Part shown: positions 8,009 to 14,010 of the stretch, one piece after another | How the letters are laid out: the number at the start of each line of letters is the position of its first letter | Position numbering within the stretch: the stretch's first letter is position 1 | Origin: Clostridia bacterium | GTDB taxonomy: Bacteria; Bacillota_A; Clostridia; Christensenellales; Aristaeellaceae | Length of the DNA stretch: 15,385 nucleotides | Direction: 5' to 3' | Assembly (NCBI GenBank): GCA_017481185.1 | Contig: JAFUPO010000014.1 | Span: 1 to 15,385 of the forward strand | The notes under the pieces: model-generated | Databases searched by the model: none | Told to the model about the DNA's origin: nothing | What the model saw: only the letters and a program-made list of their open reading frames with translations | Position numbers and translations under genes: made by a program

Positions 8009-8776
8009 GTGGAGCATGATGGTCATCGGTCTCGTATGCGCCAGCGATTTATGCAGACCGGTCTGGAAGGTTTTGCCGATCATGAAATATTGGAGCTTCT
8101 CTTGTTCTATGCCATTCCGCGTCGGGATGTCAATCCTCTGGCGCACCAACTATTGGATACCTTCGGCTCTCTGATTAACGTGTTGGAGGCTTCTCCCCAG
8201 CAGCTTAAACAGGTGCCCGGGATGGGAGAAAGCGCCGCTTCTCTTCTGGCTTTAATGGTGCCCGTTTTCAGGCGTTACACTGCCAATGTATCCTCTCAGC
8301 GGGTGGGTATCTTCAATCGGGGAGATTGCAAGCGCTACTGCCTCTCCCTCCTGGCAGGTCGCCGCAACGAACACTTTTACGTCATCGGCCTGGATGCCTC
8401 CAGCGAAATCGCAGGAACGAGCCTGATCTGCACCGGTGATCTAAGCGAAGTTCCCGCCTATCCCCGGCAGGTGGTGCAAGCTGTTCTCAGCATGAACGCT
8501 CACAGCGTCATCTTTTGCCACAACCATCCCGGCGGCAATCTCAGAGCGTCAGATTCTGATGTTGAAGCCACTCAGATGCTTATTGAGGCGCTTTACCCGA
8601 TCAATGTGGGCGTATTGGATCATGTAATCGTCAGCCGAGGCAACTGCATCTTTCTCAGCGATCTGAACCGGCTACCCTTTGTAACCAACCGTGAATTGAT
8701 CAAGGCCGCCGAGCAGCGTGCGCCTCGCAGAAAGGATATGTCAAATGTGCAAAACCAAGTATCGGCGGATTGGTAA
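8009..8776 (+). CDS. radC: RadC-family JAB/MPN domain protein
   Basis: A 255-residue RadC/YeeS-family protein. The N-terminal third has the DHEILELLLFYAIPR..N segment (24-42) and a helix-hairpin-helix (LKQVPGMGESAASLLAL, about 66-82). The C-terminal MPN/JAB domain has the metal-site signature HNHPGG...S..D (His171, His173, Asp184). Despite its name the family has no proven role in DNA repair. A metalloprotease- or nuclease-like activity is only suspected. Translation starts at GTG 8009, with a strong AAAGGAGG seven bases upstream. It is the first gene of a radC - YdcF-like - rsmG operon. The next gene starts 1 base after its stop. Confidence 0.92.
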   Translation: MEHDGHRSRMRQRFMQTGLEGFADHEILELLLFYAIPRRDVNPLAHQLLDTFGSLINVLEASPQQLKQVPGMGESAASLLALMVPVFRRYTANVSSQRVGIFNRGDCKRYCLSLLAGRRNEHFYVIGLDASSEIAGTSLICTGDLSEVPAYPRQVVQAVLSMNAHSVIFCHNHPGGNLRASDSDVEATQMLIEALYPINVGVLDHVIVSRGNCIFLSDLNRLPFVTNRELIKAAEQRAPRRKDMSNVQNQVSADW

Positions 8777-8777
8777 A

Positions 8778-9407
8778 ATGCTAAAACTTCTTTTGATCCT
8801 TGCAGCCCTTGCCCTCCTGGCCTATGCAGGCCTGATTGCCATGGTCTGCTATAAGGAGGCCAATGTGCCTGAAGCTGGCGATTATGATGCCATCATCGTT
8901 CTGGGGGCCCAGGTTCTGCCCGACGGCACCCCCAACGTGCAGCTTGAATGGCGTTTGGAAGCTGCCCTCAAAGCTTGGCAAGAGAAATCTGCGCTCATCG
9001 TGACCTGCGGCGCCCAGGGGGTGGATGAGCCTCGCCCTGAGGCAGATGTAATGCGCGACTGGCTTATTGAAAGAGGCGTGCCGGCAGACCAGATTTTTGC
9101 CGAAAATACCTCCTTTAACACCCGTGAAAACATCGACAACGCCATGGCGCTGATCAAGGATCACGCCGTCTCCCGGGTGGTCGTCGTCACCAGCGATTAC
9201 CATCTGCCCCGCGCTTTGGCCCTTTGTGAGGATGCAGGCGTAAACGCCGGCGGCATCGGCAGCCCCTGCAAGCCTGAATATTGGTTTAAAAATCACGGCC
9301 GCGAAGCCCTGGCCTGGGTCAAATACTGGGGCGAAAAATATCTGGGCCTGTCCGTGCCCAACATCAATCAATGGCTTTTGACCGTTAAATCCTGGTTCAA
9401 GCCCTGA
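8778..9407 (+). CDS. DUF218/YdcF-like membrane-anchored protein
   Basis: A 209-residue protein with an N-terminal transmembrane or signal-anchor helix (about 2-22) and a DUF218 domain outside the membrane. Family motifs seen: DAIIVLGAQV (37-46), CGAQG followed by PEAD (77-90), ENTSFNTRENI (109-119) and TSDYHLPRA (138-146). Related proteins include YdcF, SanA and ElyC. They are linked to the cell envelope, and the catalytic reaction is not settled. A longer in-frame start at 8718 lies inside radC. ATG 8778 comes one base after the radC stop and places the membrane helix at the very N-terminus, so it is preferred, although its ribosome binding site is weak. Coupling to radC translation probably compensates. 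Confidence 0.85.
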   Translation: MLKLLLILAALALLAYAGLIAMVCYKEANVPEAGDYDAIIVLGAQVLPDGTPNVQLEWRLEAALKAWQEKSALIVTCGAQGVDEPRPEADVMRDWLIERGVPADQIFAENTSFNTRENIDNAMALIKDHAVSRVVVVTSDYHLPRALALCEDAGVNAGGIGSPCKPEYWFKNHGREALAWVKYWGEKYLGLSVPNINQWLLTVKSWFKP

Positions 9408-9417
9408 AGGAGCATTT

Positions 9418-10137
9418 ATGGAAACCGAACGTCTTTATGCCCGGCTCCAGACCTGCGGGATCCCCATAACCTTGGAATCTTGCAGCCTGATCTGCCGCTA
9501 TCATGCGCTTTTGATCCATTGGAATAATCAGATGGATCTAACCAACGTGACCGATGCCCAGGAGGCTCTCAACCGCCATTATGCAGACTCGTTGCTGCCC
9601 CTGACCCGTGGAGAGCTCTTTCCCCAGGGCGCGTCGCTTATTGACGTGGGTACAGGCGCTGGCTTTCCAGGCCTGCCCCTGGCCATGGCGCGGCCCGATC
9701 TAAACGTGACCTTGCTGGATGCCCAGCAAAAGCGCGTCTCTTTTCTGCAAGCAGTGATTGACGAGCTGCATCTTTCCAACGTTCGCGCCATCCACGCCCG
9801 GGCAGAGGACGGGGCCCGCCTGCCCCACCTGCGTGAAAGCTTCGACCTGGCTGTGGCCCGCGCTGTGGCTTGCGCGCCAGTTTTGCTAGAATACCTTTTG
9901 CCCTTTGTCAAAATTGGCGGCCGGGCGCTGATGTGGAAAGGGCCCAGCGTGCGGGATGAACTAGCCCAAGCCAACGCTGCTGCCCAAAAGCTGGGAGGGC
10001 AGCTGGAGGAGCCCCTGCCCATGGCTTTGCCAAATTTAGAATGGAATCATCTGCTCCTCCCCTGCCGAAAGGCGGAAAAAACTCTTCGACAGTATCCCCG
10101 CAAAGCCGGCATACCTACCAAAAAACCGCTAGGCTAA
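9418..10137 (+). CDS. rsmG: 16S rRNA (guanine527-N7)-methyltransferase RsmG
   Basis: A 239-residue SAM-dependent methyltransferase of the GidB/RsmG family, which makes m7G527 in the 530 loop of 16S rRNA. Loss causes low-level streptomycin resistance. Motifs: NLTNVTD-type segment at 40-46, HYADSL at 54-59, SAM loop DVGTGAGFPG (76-85), ARAVA in the middle and the Lys/Arg-rich C-terminal tail RQYPRKAGIPTKKPLG. Length is normal. The start ATG has GAAGGAG in front and lies 10 bases after the YdcF-like gene. As in many Bacillota, a noc/parB-type gene follows. Confidence 0.96.
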   Translation: METERLYARLQTCGIPITLESCSLICRYHALLIHWNNQMDLTNVTDAQEALNRHYADSLLPLTRGELFPQGASLIDVGTGAGFPGLPLAMARPDLNVTLLDAQQKRVSFLQAVIDELHLSNVRAIHARAEDGARLPHLRESFDLAVARAVACAPVLLEYLLPFVKIGGRALMWKGPSVRDELAQANAAAQKLGGQLEEPLPMALPNLEWNHLLLPCRKAEKTLRQYPRKAGIPTKKPLG

Positions 10138-10180
10138 AGGGCCTGTTTCCCCCTAAGATCCCCTAAAACTCCAAATATCT

Positions 10181-10238
10181 CCTGCCAGCTGGCGAATCGT
10201 GACAAACGAATCCTCGAAGCTACTGGCAGGATTTTTTT
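10181..10238 (+). terminator. Terminator after rsmG with a long loop
   Basis: CCTGCCAG (10181-10188) and CTGGCAGG (10223-10230) form a perfect 8-bp stem across 34 bases, followed by A and seven T's (10232-10238). The position after rsmG and the T run argue for an intrinsic terminator. The loop is unusually long. Confidence 0.65.
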
Positions 10239-10297
10239 ATTTCTAAAAGAATTTATTTTTCAAGAGCGGCCGGTACCGATCATTCCAGGGGGAGGGA

Positions 10298-11176
10298 ATG
10301 TCGGGGCCGGACCGCTCCCTATATTGCAAAAGGGGCGATCGCCTGATGACTCTGCCTGCCCACAAGGATCACATTACCAGCCGTCAGGTATGCTGGCTGC
10401 CCATGGATAAAATCCTGCCCAGGCCCGAGGGAACCTTCGCAGATGCGCGGCCAGCCTTATTCCTTTCAGAGTTGACCGCATCCATCCTTCAATACGGCTT
10501 GTTGCAGCCCATCACCGTCCGTGAAGGAACAGAGGGGCGCTACGAGATCCTTTCCGGCAATCGGCGCTATCTGGCCTGCCGAATGGCGGGCTTTTCTCAC
10601 ATTGATGCTGTGGTTCTGCCTGCCGCTGCTCAGGGCAGCAGCCTATGCCGCCTTCTAGAAGATCTGATGTGCCAGCAGCTTCATTTTTTCGAGGAAGCCA
10701 GGGCCTTTGAAACGCTGATCACCGCCTATGGCCTTACGCAGGAGGAGTTGGCACGGCAGCTAAACCGGTCGCCCTCTGCCATTGCTAATAAGCTTCGGCT
10801 TCTTAAGCTGGAGCCTGTTTTGCGAGCATTCATTTTGGAAGAAGGTCTCACCGAGCGCCATGCCCGGGCGCTCCTTCGCCTGCCTAATGCCCAGGGCCGC
10901 CTGCGCATCGCCCGCAAAGCTGCGGCCCAAAACCTTTCTGTGCGCGATACAGAATTATTGGTTGACAGCGCCTTGGCCCGGCTGCCGGTTCCTCCGCCCC
11001 CAGATCGCAAAGTCATTGCCCTGGTGCGGGATCACCGCCTGTATTTAAATGCGCTGCAAGGCATCGTCAGCCAAATGCAGGAAGCTGGACTGGATGCCTG
11101 CTGGGATCTTAAGTCCCACGGAAACCGCCTAAAGGTCACCATTGATCTGCCCATCCGAAAAGGAAAATTTGGATAA
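10298..11176 (+). CDS. noc: ParB/Noc-family nucleoid occlusion protein (divergent)
   Basis: A 292-residue ParB-family DNA-binding protein. In order: an N-terminal ParB/sulfiredoxin-like domain (LTASILQYGLLQPITVRE, then GRYEILSGNRRYLA), a helix-turn-helix (LTQEELARQLNRSPSAIANKLRLLKL) and ITERHARALL-like LTERHARALLRLP. A C-terminal domain follows with VRDHRLYLNALQGIVSQM, resembling the Noc tail. Position directly after rsmG matches noc in B. subtilis. No parA or second parB follows, unlike the usual order. The CTP-binding motifs are eroded (GNRRYLA for GERRWRA, EDLMCQQ for ENLQRE). The start used has AGGGGG five bases before it. A second ATG at 10346 (residue 17) with AAAGGGG is equally possible. 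Noc rather than Spo0J rests mainly on position. Confidence 0.8.
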   Translation: MSGPDRSLYCKRGDRLMTLPAHKDHITSRQVCWLPMDKILPRPEGTFADARPALFLSELTASILQYGLLQPITVREGTEGRYEILSGNRRYLACRMAGFSHIDAVVLPAAAQGSSLCRLLEDLMCQQLHFFEEARAFETLITAYGLTQEELARQLNRSPSAIANKLRLLKLEPVLRAFILEEGLTERHARALLRLPNAQGRLRIARKAAAQNLSVRDTELLVDSALARLPVPPPPDRKVIALVRDHRLYLNALQGIVSQMQEAGLDACWDLKSHGNRLKVTIDLPIRKGKFG

Positions 11177-11178
11177 TC

Positions 11179-11207
11179 TTGCCTTTGGCTGGGGTGTGAT
11201 GTATACT
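11179..11207 (+). promoter_or_regulatory. Promoter for the LUD-domain gene
   Basis: TTGCCT (11179-11184), a 17-bp spacer and TATACT (11202-11207). Transcription would begin near 11214, within 30 bases of the start codon. It lies inside the inverted repeat listed next. Confidence 0.65.
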
Positions 11208-11232
11208 GATATTAGCAAACCCCAGCCAAAGG
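11182..11232. repeat. 14-bp perfect inverted repeat spanning the promoter and ribosome binding site
   Basis: CCTTTGGCTGGGGT (11182-11195) is repeated as its exact reverse complement at 11219-11232, 23 bases apart. The left arm covers part of the -35 and the spacer. The -10 lies between the arms. The right arm includes the first five bases of the AAAGGAGG ribosome binding site (11228-11235). No T run follows, so it is not an intrinsic terminator. It could be an operator, or in transcripts reading through from noc a hairpin that hides the ribosome binding site. Confidence 0.8.
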
Positions 11233-11243
11233 AGGTCTAATTG

Positions 11244-11861
11244 ATGCAGAAATTGACATCGCACGTTATGGAAGCCCTGTCCCAGCGCGGCTTTATCGTT
11301 CATCATGCAGAAACGGCCAGCCAGGCCAAGGCCCTTCTCCTTTCCCTGGTGCCTCAGGGCGCCAGCGTAGGCATTGGCGGCTCCATGACCCTTAAGGAGA
11401 TGGATATTGAATCTGCCCTTGCCGCTCAGGGCCACGAAGTCTTTTGGCATTGGACCGCTCCGGCGGATCAACGGGCTCAGGTCACCGTCAGCGCCCAGCA
11501 CGCCGATGTTTACTTGGCCTCTTCCAACGCAGTAACCAAGCAGGGCCAAATCGTCAATATTGACGGCAATGGCAACCGAGTGGCAGGTATGTTTTATGGG
11601 CCGCAGAAGGTTATCCTGGTTATTGGCGAGCAAAAGCTGGTGGACGGCGGCTTGAACACGGCCATCGCACGGATCAAGCGCCACGCCTGCCCGCCCAACG
11701 CTAAGCGCTTGGGGCTGGACACCCCCTGCGCCCATACTGGCGTCTGCAATGAAAACCAATGCGGCGATGGCTGTATGTGCCGCGTCACCACCGTGCTGGA
11801 CCGACCTACCCGAGGCCGTGAAATTACCGTCATCCTTGTTGAGGAAGCTATCGGCTACTAA
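11244..11861 (+). CDS. LUD-domain protein (LutC/DUF162-like)
   Basis: A 205-residue protein of the LUD family, which includes LutC of lactate utilisation. Motifs: SVGIGGSMTLKEMDIESAL near the N-terminal third, DVYLASSNAVTKQGQIVNIDGNGNRVAGMFYGP in the centre, LVIGEQKLVDGG, and a C-terminal Cys cluster (Cys149, 162, 168, 173, 177, 179). The family core TPCAHTGVC is present. The cluster could bind metal or an iron-sulfur centre, which is inference. No lutA or lutB genes lie nearby, so I do not assign lactate oxidation. ATG 11244 lies eight bases after AAAGGAGG. A TTG one codon earlier is less likely. The gene has its own promoter and an inverted repeat over it. Confidence 0.88.
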   Translation: MQKLTSHVMEALSQRGFIVHHAETASQAKALLLSLVPQGASVGIGGSMTLKEMDIESALAAQGHEVFWHWTAPADQRAQVTVSAQHADVYLASSNAVTKQGQIVNIDGNGNRVAGMFYGPQKVILVIGEQKLVDGGLNTAIARIKRHACPPNAKRLGLDTPCAHTGVCNENQCGDGCMCRVTTVLDRPTRGREITVILVEEAIGY

Positions 11862-11864
11862 CAT

Positions 11865-11908
11865 AAAACACCTTCTGAAAAGCCAAACTGCCTTTCAGGA
11901 GGTGTTTT
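11865..11908 (+). promoter_or_regulatory. 18-bp hairpin holding a ribosome binding site in its 3' arm; possible weak terminator
   Basis: Arms 11865-11882 and 11891-11908 pair over 18 positions with one mismatch and one G-T pair, loop of 8. The 3' arm contains AGGAGG (11897-11902) and ends in only four T's, directly followed by AATGG. It may be a weak terminator for the LUD gene, a translation switch for the next small reading frame, or both. Confidence 0.7.
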
Positions 11909-11909
11909 A

Positions 11910-12002
11910 ATGGAATCCAACAAACCGGCTAAGCCTGTTTCCTCTCTGCTGAAGCCGCCCCCCAGGGCCAGAGCTATGGAGCGCAAAAGCGTGAAGCATT
12001 GA
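11910..12002 (+). CDS. Possible 30-residue basic Pro-rich peptide
   Basis: A short frame starts at ATG 11910, seven bases after a perfect AGGAGG, and ends in TGA at 12000-12002. The product has 5 Lys, 3 Arg and 2 Glu (net about +6), a Pro-Pro-Pro-Arg run at 16-19 and no hydrophobic core, so it is not a membrane or secreted toxin of the usual kind. The Pro run could stall ribosomes, which would suit a leader peptide for the gene 53 bases downstream. I recognise no family, and no codon-bias test is meaningful at this length. The strong ribosome binding site is the main support. The same bases are also part of a hairpin, which could explain the AGGAGG without translation. Confidence 0.35.
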   Translation: MESNKPAKPVSSLLKPPPRARAMERKSVKH

Positions 12003-12055
12003 TGGTTTCACTTTGCCTGAAGGGGGGTATATTTTCTCCGAAGGAGTTGATGCCC

Positions 12056-12334
12056 ATGGCTTGCAATGTAACAGTAAAAAATGGTTCTTTGGAACAGTCT
12101 GAAATTCAGGCTTACCTGGATCGGGCCAAGGAAAAATTTGGCCGGGAGCCCTTTGGTATGGAGATCCTGGTGGATGGCGATTTTGTAGAATTGTCCTATG
12201 ACTTTGGTTCTCAGCCCTTCCACCGCATCCGCCGGATTACCGGTTACCTGGTAGGTACTCTAGATCGCTTTAACAACGCCAAGCGGCGTGAAGAAAGCGA
12301 CCGGGTTAAGCACGGTATGCAACACCCCGCCTAA
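12056..12334 (+). CDS. Small protein with the NrdD glycyl-radical tail (free-standing)
   Basis: A 92-residue protein. Residues 57-87 (RIRRITGYLVGTLDRFNNAK then EESDRVKH) match the C-terminal end of the anaerobic class III ribonucleotide reductase NrdD, whose Gly in R(V/I)xGYL carries the catalytic radical (here Gly63). The E. coli NrdD end has the same order: RRVCGYLG, FNAGKQEE, RRVKH. The zinc-binding Cys pairs that precede this tail in NrdD are missing. There is one Cys in all (Cys3). In their place is a short acidic domain (1-55) with an ILVDGDFVELSYDF beta segment that I do not recognise. It is not a truncated gene: ATG 12056 is nine bases after AAGGAG and a stop follows the tail. An in-frame start at 11999 is disfavoured by the lack of a good site. 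Function is unproven. It may act like GrcA/YfiD does for pyruvate formate-lyase. Confidence 0.75.
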   Translation: MACNVTVKNGSLEQSEIQAYLDRAKEKFGREPFGMEILVDGDFVELSYDFGSQPFHRIRRITGYLVGTLDRFNNAKRREESDRVKHGMQHPA

Positions 12335-12340
12335 TACAAG

Positions 12341-12390
12341 CTGCAAATGCAAGCCCACCGGCTATTTAGCCGGTGGGCTTGCATTTGCAG
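12341..12390. terminator. 23-bp perfect hairpin between convergent genes
   Basis: Arms 12341-12363 and 12368-12390 are exact reverse complements, loop ATTT or AAAT. It sits between the ends of the NrdD-tail gene and the DUF1836 gene. No T run follows on either strand, so a bidirectional transcription stop is plausible but not textbook. The stem is longer than most intrinsic terminators. Confidence 0.6.
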
Positions 12391-12434
12391 GGAGGATCAA
12401 GGATCTGCCCTGTTTCACATAAGCTGATTCCTTA

Positions 12435-12953
12435 TTAGTCTACCGTGGCACGGTTTGCCTCAAAGCATTTATCCAAATGGATTTTGTGAGCCACGGTAAT
12501 AATGGTGTTGCGCAGCATGGTCTTTTCATCGGTGTTATCCACGCCGATCTCATCCAGTGTTTCCTTGAGCCCAAAGACAAAATACAGAATATTAATAAAC
12601 TCTCTGGCAAAATACTCATAAGCTCGTTGCGCAGTATAGGTCTTTTTTTGCAGCTTAATCAGCAGCTGAATATCCTCCAGCGAAAGCACTGTTTTTGCCA
12701 CCGCAATGAAAATCAGATAAGCAATCTGTTCGCGGCTGTATTGTTTTTTTACCGGATTGTCGATCAAATCTTTTTTAACGTAGTTTGCTACCATGGAACC
12801 CGTAATCGAAATGCTTGACAGCGGGCTTAGGCAATCGCTGATATATCGCACCGTTTGCTCCAGATAGAGCCCTACATCCGGTATGGATTGATAATCCGGC
12901 AGGTTAAACGTCTGGATTGACGCTGATATTTTCTCATTGATCCCTTGGTTCAC
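12435..12953 (-). CDS. DUF1836 family protein (predicted HTH regulator)
   Basis: A 172-residue protein of the DUF1836 family common in Bacillota, thought to be MerR-like DNA-binding regulators. Family pattern: LPDYQSIPDVGLYLEQTVRYI (about 18-38), SISITGSMVANYVKK (47-61) and NPVKKQYSREQIAYLIFIAVAKTVLSLEDI (66-95). The second and third segments look like a winged helix-turn-helix. The rest is helical. It starts at GTG 12951-12953 with GGGAGG eight bases before, and ends in TAA TAA. Its promoter overlaps a small palindrome (12985-12997), which suggests autoregulation and possibly control of the divergent degV gene. The target is not known. Confidence 0.85.
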   Translation of the reverse strand: MNQGINEKISASIQTFNLPDYQSIPDVGLYLEQTVRYISDCLSPLSSISITGSMVANYVKKDLIDNPVKKQYSREQIAYLIFIAVAKTVLSLEDIQLLIKLQKKTYTAQRAYEYFAREFINILYFVFGLKETLDEIGVDNTDEKTMLRNTIITVAHKIHLDKCFEANRATVD

Positions 12954-12980
12954 AAAATCTTCCTCCCATTCTCCTTCCTT

Positions 12981-13009
12981 ATTTTAGCATAATGCTATTC
13001 AATGTTCAA
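12981..13009 (-). promoter_or_regulatory. Promoter of the DUF1836 gene
   Basis: TTGAAC (13004-13009), a 17-bp spacer and TAAAAT (12981-12986) on the minus strand. The 13-bp palindrome TAGCAT-A-ATGCTA at 12985-12997 lies across the end of the -10 and the spacer. Confidence 0.65.
12985..12997. promoter_or_regulatory. Palindrome over the DUF1836 promoter (candidate operator)
   Basis: TAGCAT and ATGCTA flank a single A. Its place within the promoter would let a bound repressor block RNA polymerase. Confidence 0.45.
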
Positions 13010-13022
13010 GATACTTTTTTAT

Positions 13023-13038
13023 AGGTTTTTCAAAACCT
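13023..13038. promoter_or_regulatory. Palindrome just upstream of the degV promoter (candidate operator)
   Basis: AGGTTTT and AAAACCT flank TC and end one base before the TTGACA of the degV promoter. An activator or repressor site is possible. Confidence 0.4.
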
Positions 13039-13039
13039 C

Positions 13040-13068
13040 TTGACAACGCACTAAAAACAGCTTATGAT
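13040..13068 (+). promoter_or_regulatory. Near-consensus promoter of degV
   Basis: TTGACA (13040-13045), a 17-bp spacer and TATGAT (13063-13068). The leader to the start codon is about 48 bases. Confidence 0.8.
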
Positions 13069-13122
13069 ATGAAACTAGAAGATTTCTGGATCTTCGTTAT
13101 GTATATAAAAGGAGTTAGACCC

Positions 13123-13968
13123 ATGCTGCAATCAGTTAAAATTGTTGCGGATTCCTCGTCCGACGTTCTTGCCCTGGATACGATTGATTACGCCAGCGCA
13201 CCCCTTAAAATCATCACCTCCGCCCGAGAATATGTGGACGATGAACACCTCGATGTGGATGCCATGGTCAACGACCTCTTAAGCAATACTGAAAAAACCA
13301 GCACTGCCTGCCCTAGTGAAGGCGATTGGCTCCAGGCCTTTGGCGATGCGGAGCACGTTTTTTGCGTAACCATCACCAGCGGCCTGTCCGGCGCCTATAA
13401 CTCCGCCTGCTTGGCCAAACGGGATTATGAGGAGAGCCACCCCGGCCGCAAGGTTTGCGTTATCGACTCTCTTTCCACCGGCCCTGAGATGAAGCTCATC
13501 ATTGAAAAGCTACAAGAATTGCTTGCGTCAAATATGGACTTTGAAGCGATCTGCAAGGCAATTGGCGAATATCAGAAACACACGGGCCTTCTCTTTATGC
13601 TGGAGTCCCTGAAAAACCTAGCCAATAACGGCCGCGTGAGCCGCATCGTGGCCAGCGCCGCAGGCATCCTGAATATCCGGGTCATCGGCAAGGCCAGCGA
13701 CCGGGGCGATCTGGAGCAGCTGGCAAAGAGCCGCGGCGAAAAAAAGGCCCTGCCCACCCTGACCCAATTGATGCAAAAGCTGGGCTACGCAGGCGGCAAG
13801 GTTCGCATCAGCCACTGCTCTAACGAGAGCGTAGCGCTGAAGCTTAAGGCGTTGATCCAGCAAGAATTTTCCAAGGCCCAGGTAGAAATTTATAAGGCTC
13901 GGGGCTTGTGCAGCTTCTATGCTGAAAAAGGCGGCCTGCTGATAGGCTTTGAAAAGAAGTTCGTTTGA
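13123..13968 (+). CDS. DegV-family fatty-acid-binding protein
   Basis: A 281-residue DegV protein. The family (FakB in Staphylococcus) binds a fatty acid and presents it to the kinase FakA for phosphorylation and entry into phospholipids. Motifs: KIVADSSSD (6-14), TSTACPSEGDW (59-69, the family's T-S-x-P-S type), TITSGLSGAYNSA (83-95) and VIDSLSTGPEM (113-123). Residues around SLKNLANNGRVSR match the usual second half. Start ATG 13123 has AAAGGAG eight bases upstream. A longer frame from 13069 would cover the leader and is rejected. No fakA lies nearby. Gram-positive genomes usually carry several paralogues, so I give no symbol. Confidence 0.93.
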   Translation: MLQSVKIVADSSSDVLALDTIDYASAPLKIITSAREYVDDEHLDVDAMVNDLLSNTEKTSTACPSEGDWLQAFGDAEHVFCVTITSGLSGAYNSACLAKRDYEESHPGRKVCVIDSLSTGPEMKLIIEKLQELLASNMDFEAICKAIGEYQKHTGLLFMLESLKNLANNGRVSRIVASAAGILNIRVIGKASDRGDLEQLAKSRGEKKALPTLTQLMQKLGYAGGKVRISHCSNESVALKLKALIQQEFSKAQVEIYKARGLCSFYAEKGGLLIGFEKKFV

Positions 13969-13983
13969 TTCTAAAAACATCTT

Positions 13984-14010
13984 CCCCGCAGAAGCATCTG
14001 CGGGGATTTT
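13984..14010 (+). terminator. Terminator of degV
   Basis: CCCCGCAGA (13984-13992) pairs with TCTGCGGGG (13997-14005) across AGCA and is followed by ATTTTTG. Confidence 0.85.

Noticed and set aside
8781..9371. Minus-strand 196-residue open frame
   Set aside because: It is the shadow of the YdcF-like gene, which has real motifs and correct operon spacing.
12006..12033. Possible promoter (GTTTCA/TTTCAC and TATATT) before the NrdD-tail gene
   Set aside because: The -10 is fair but the -35 matches only two or three consensus bases. Not called.
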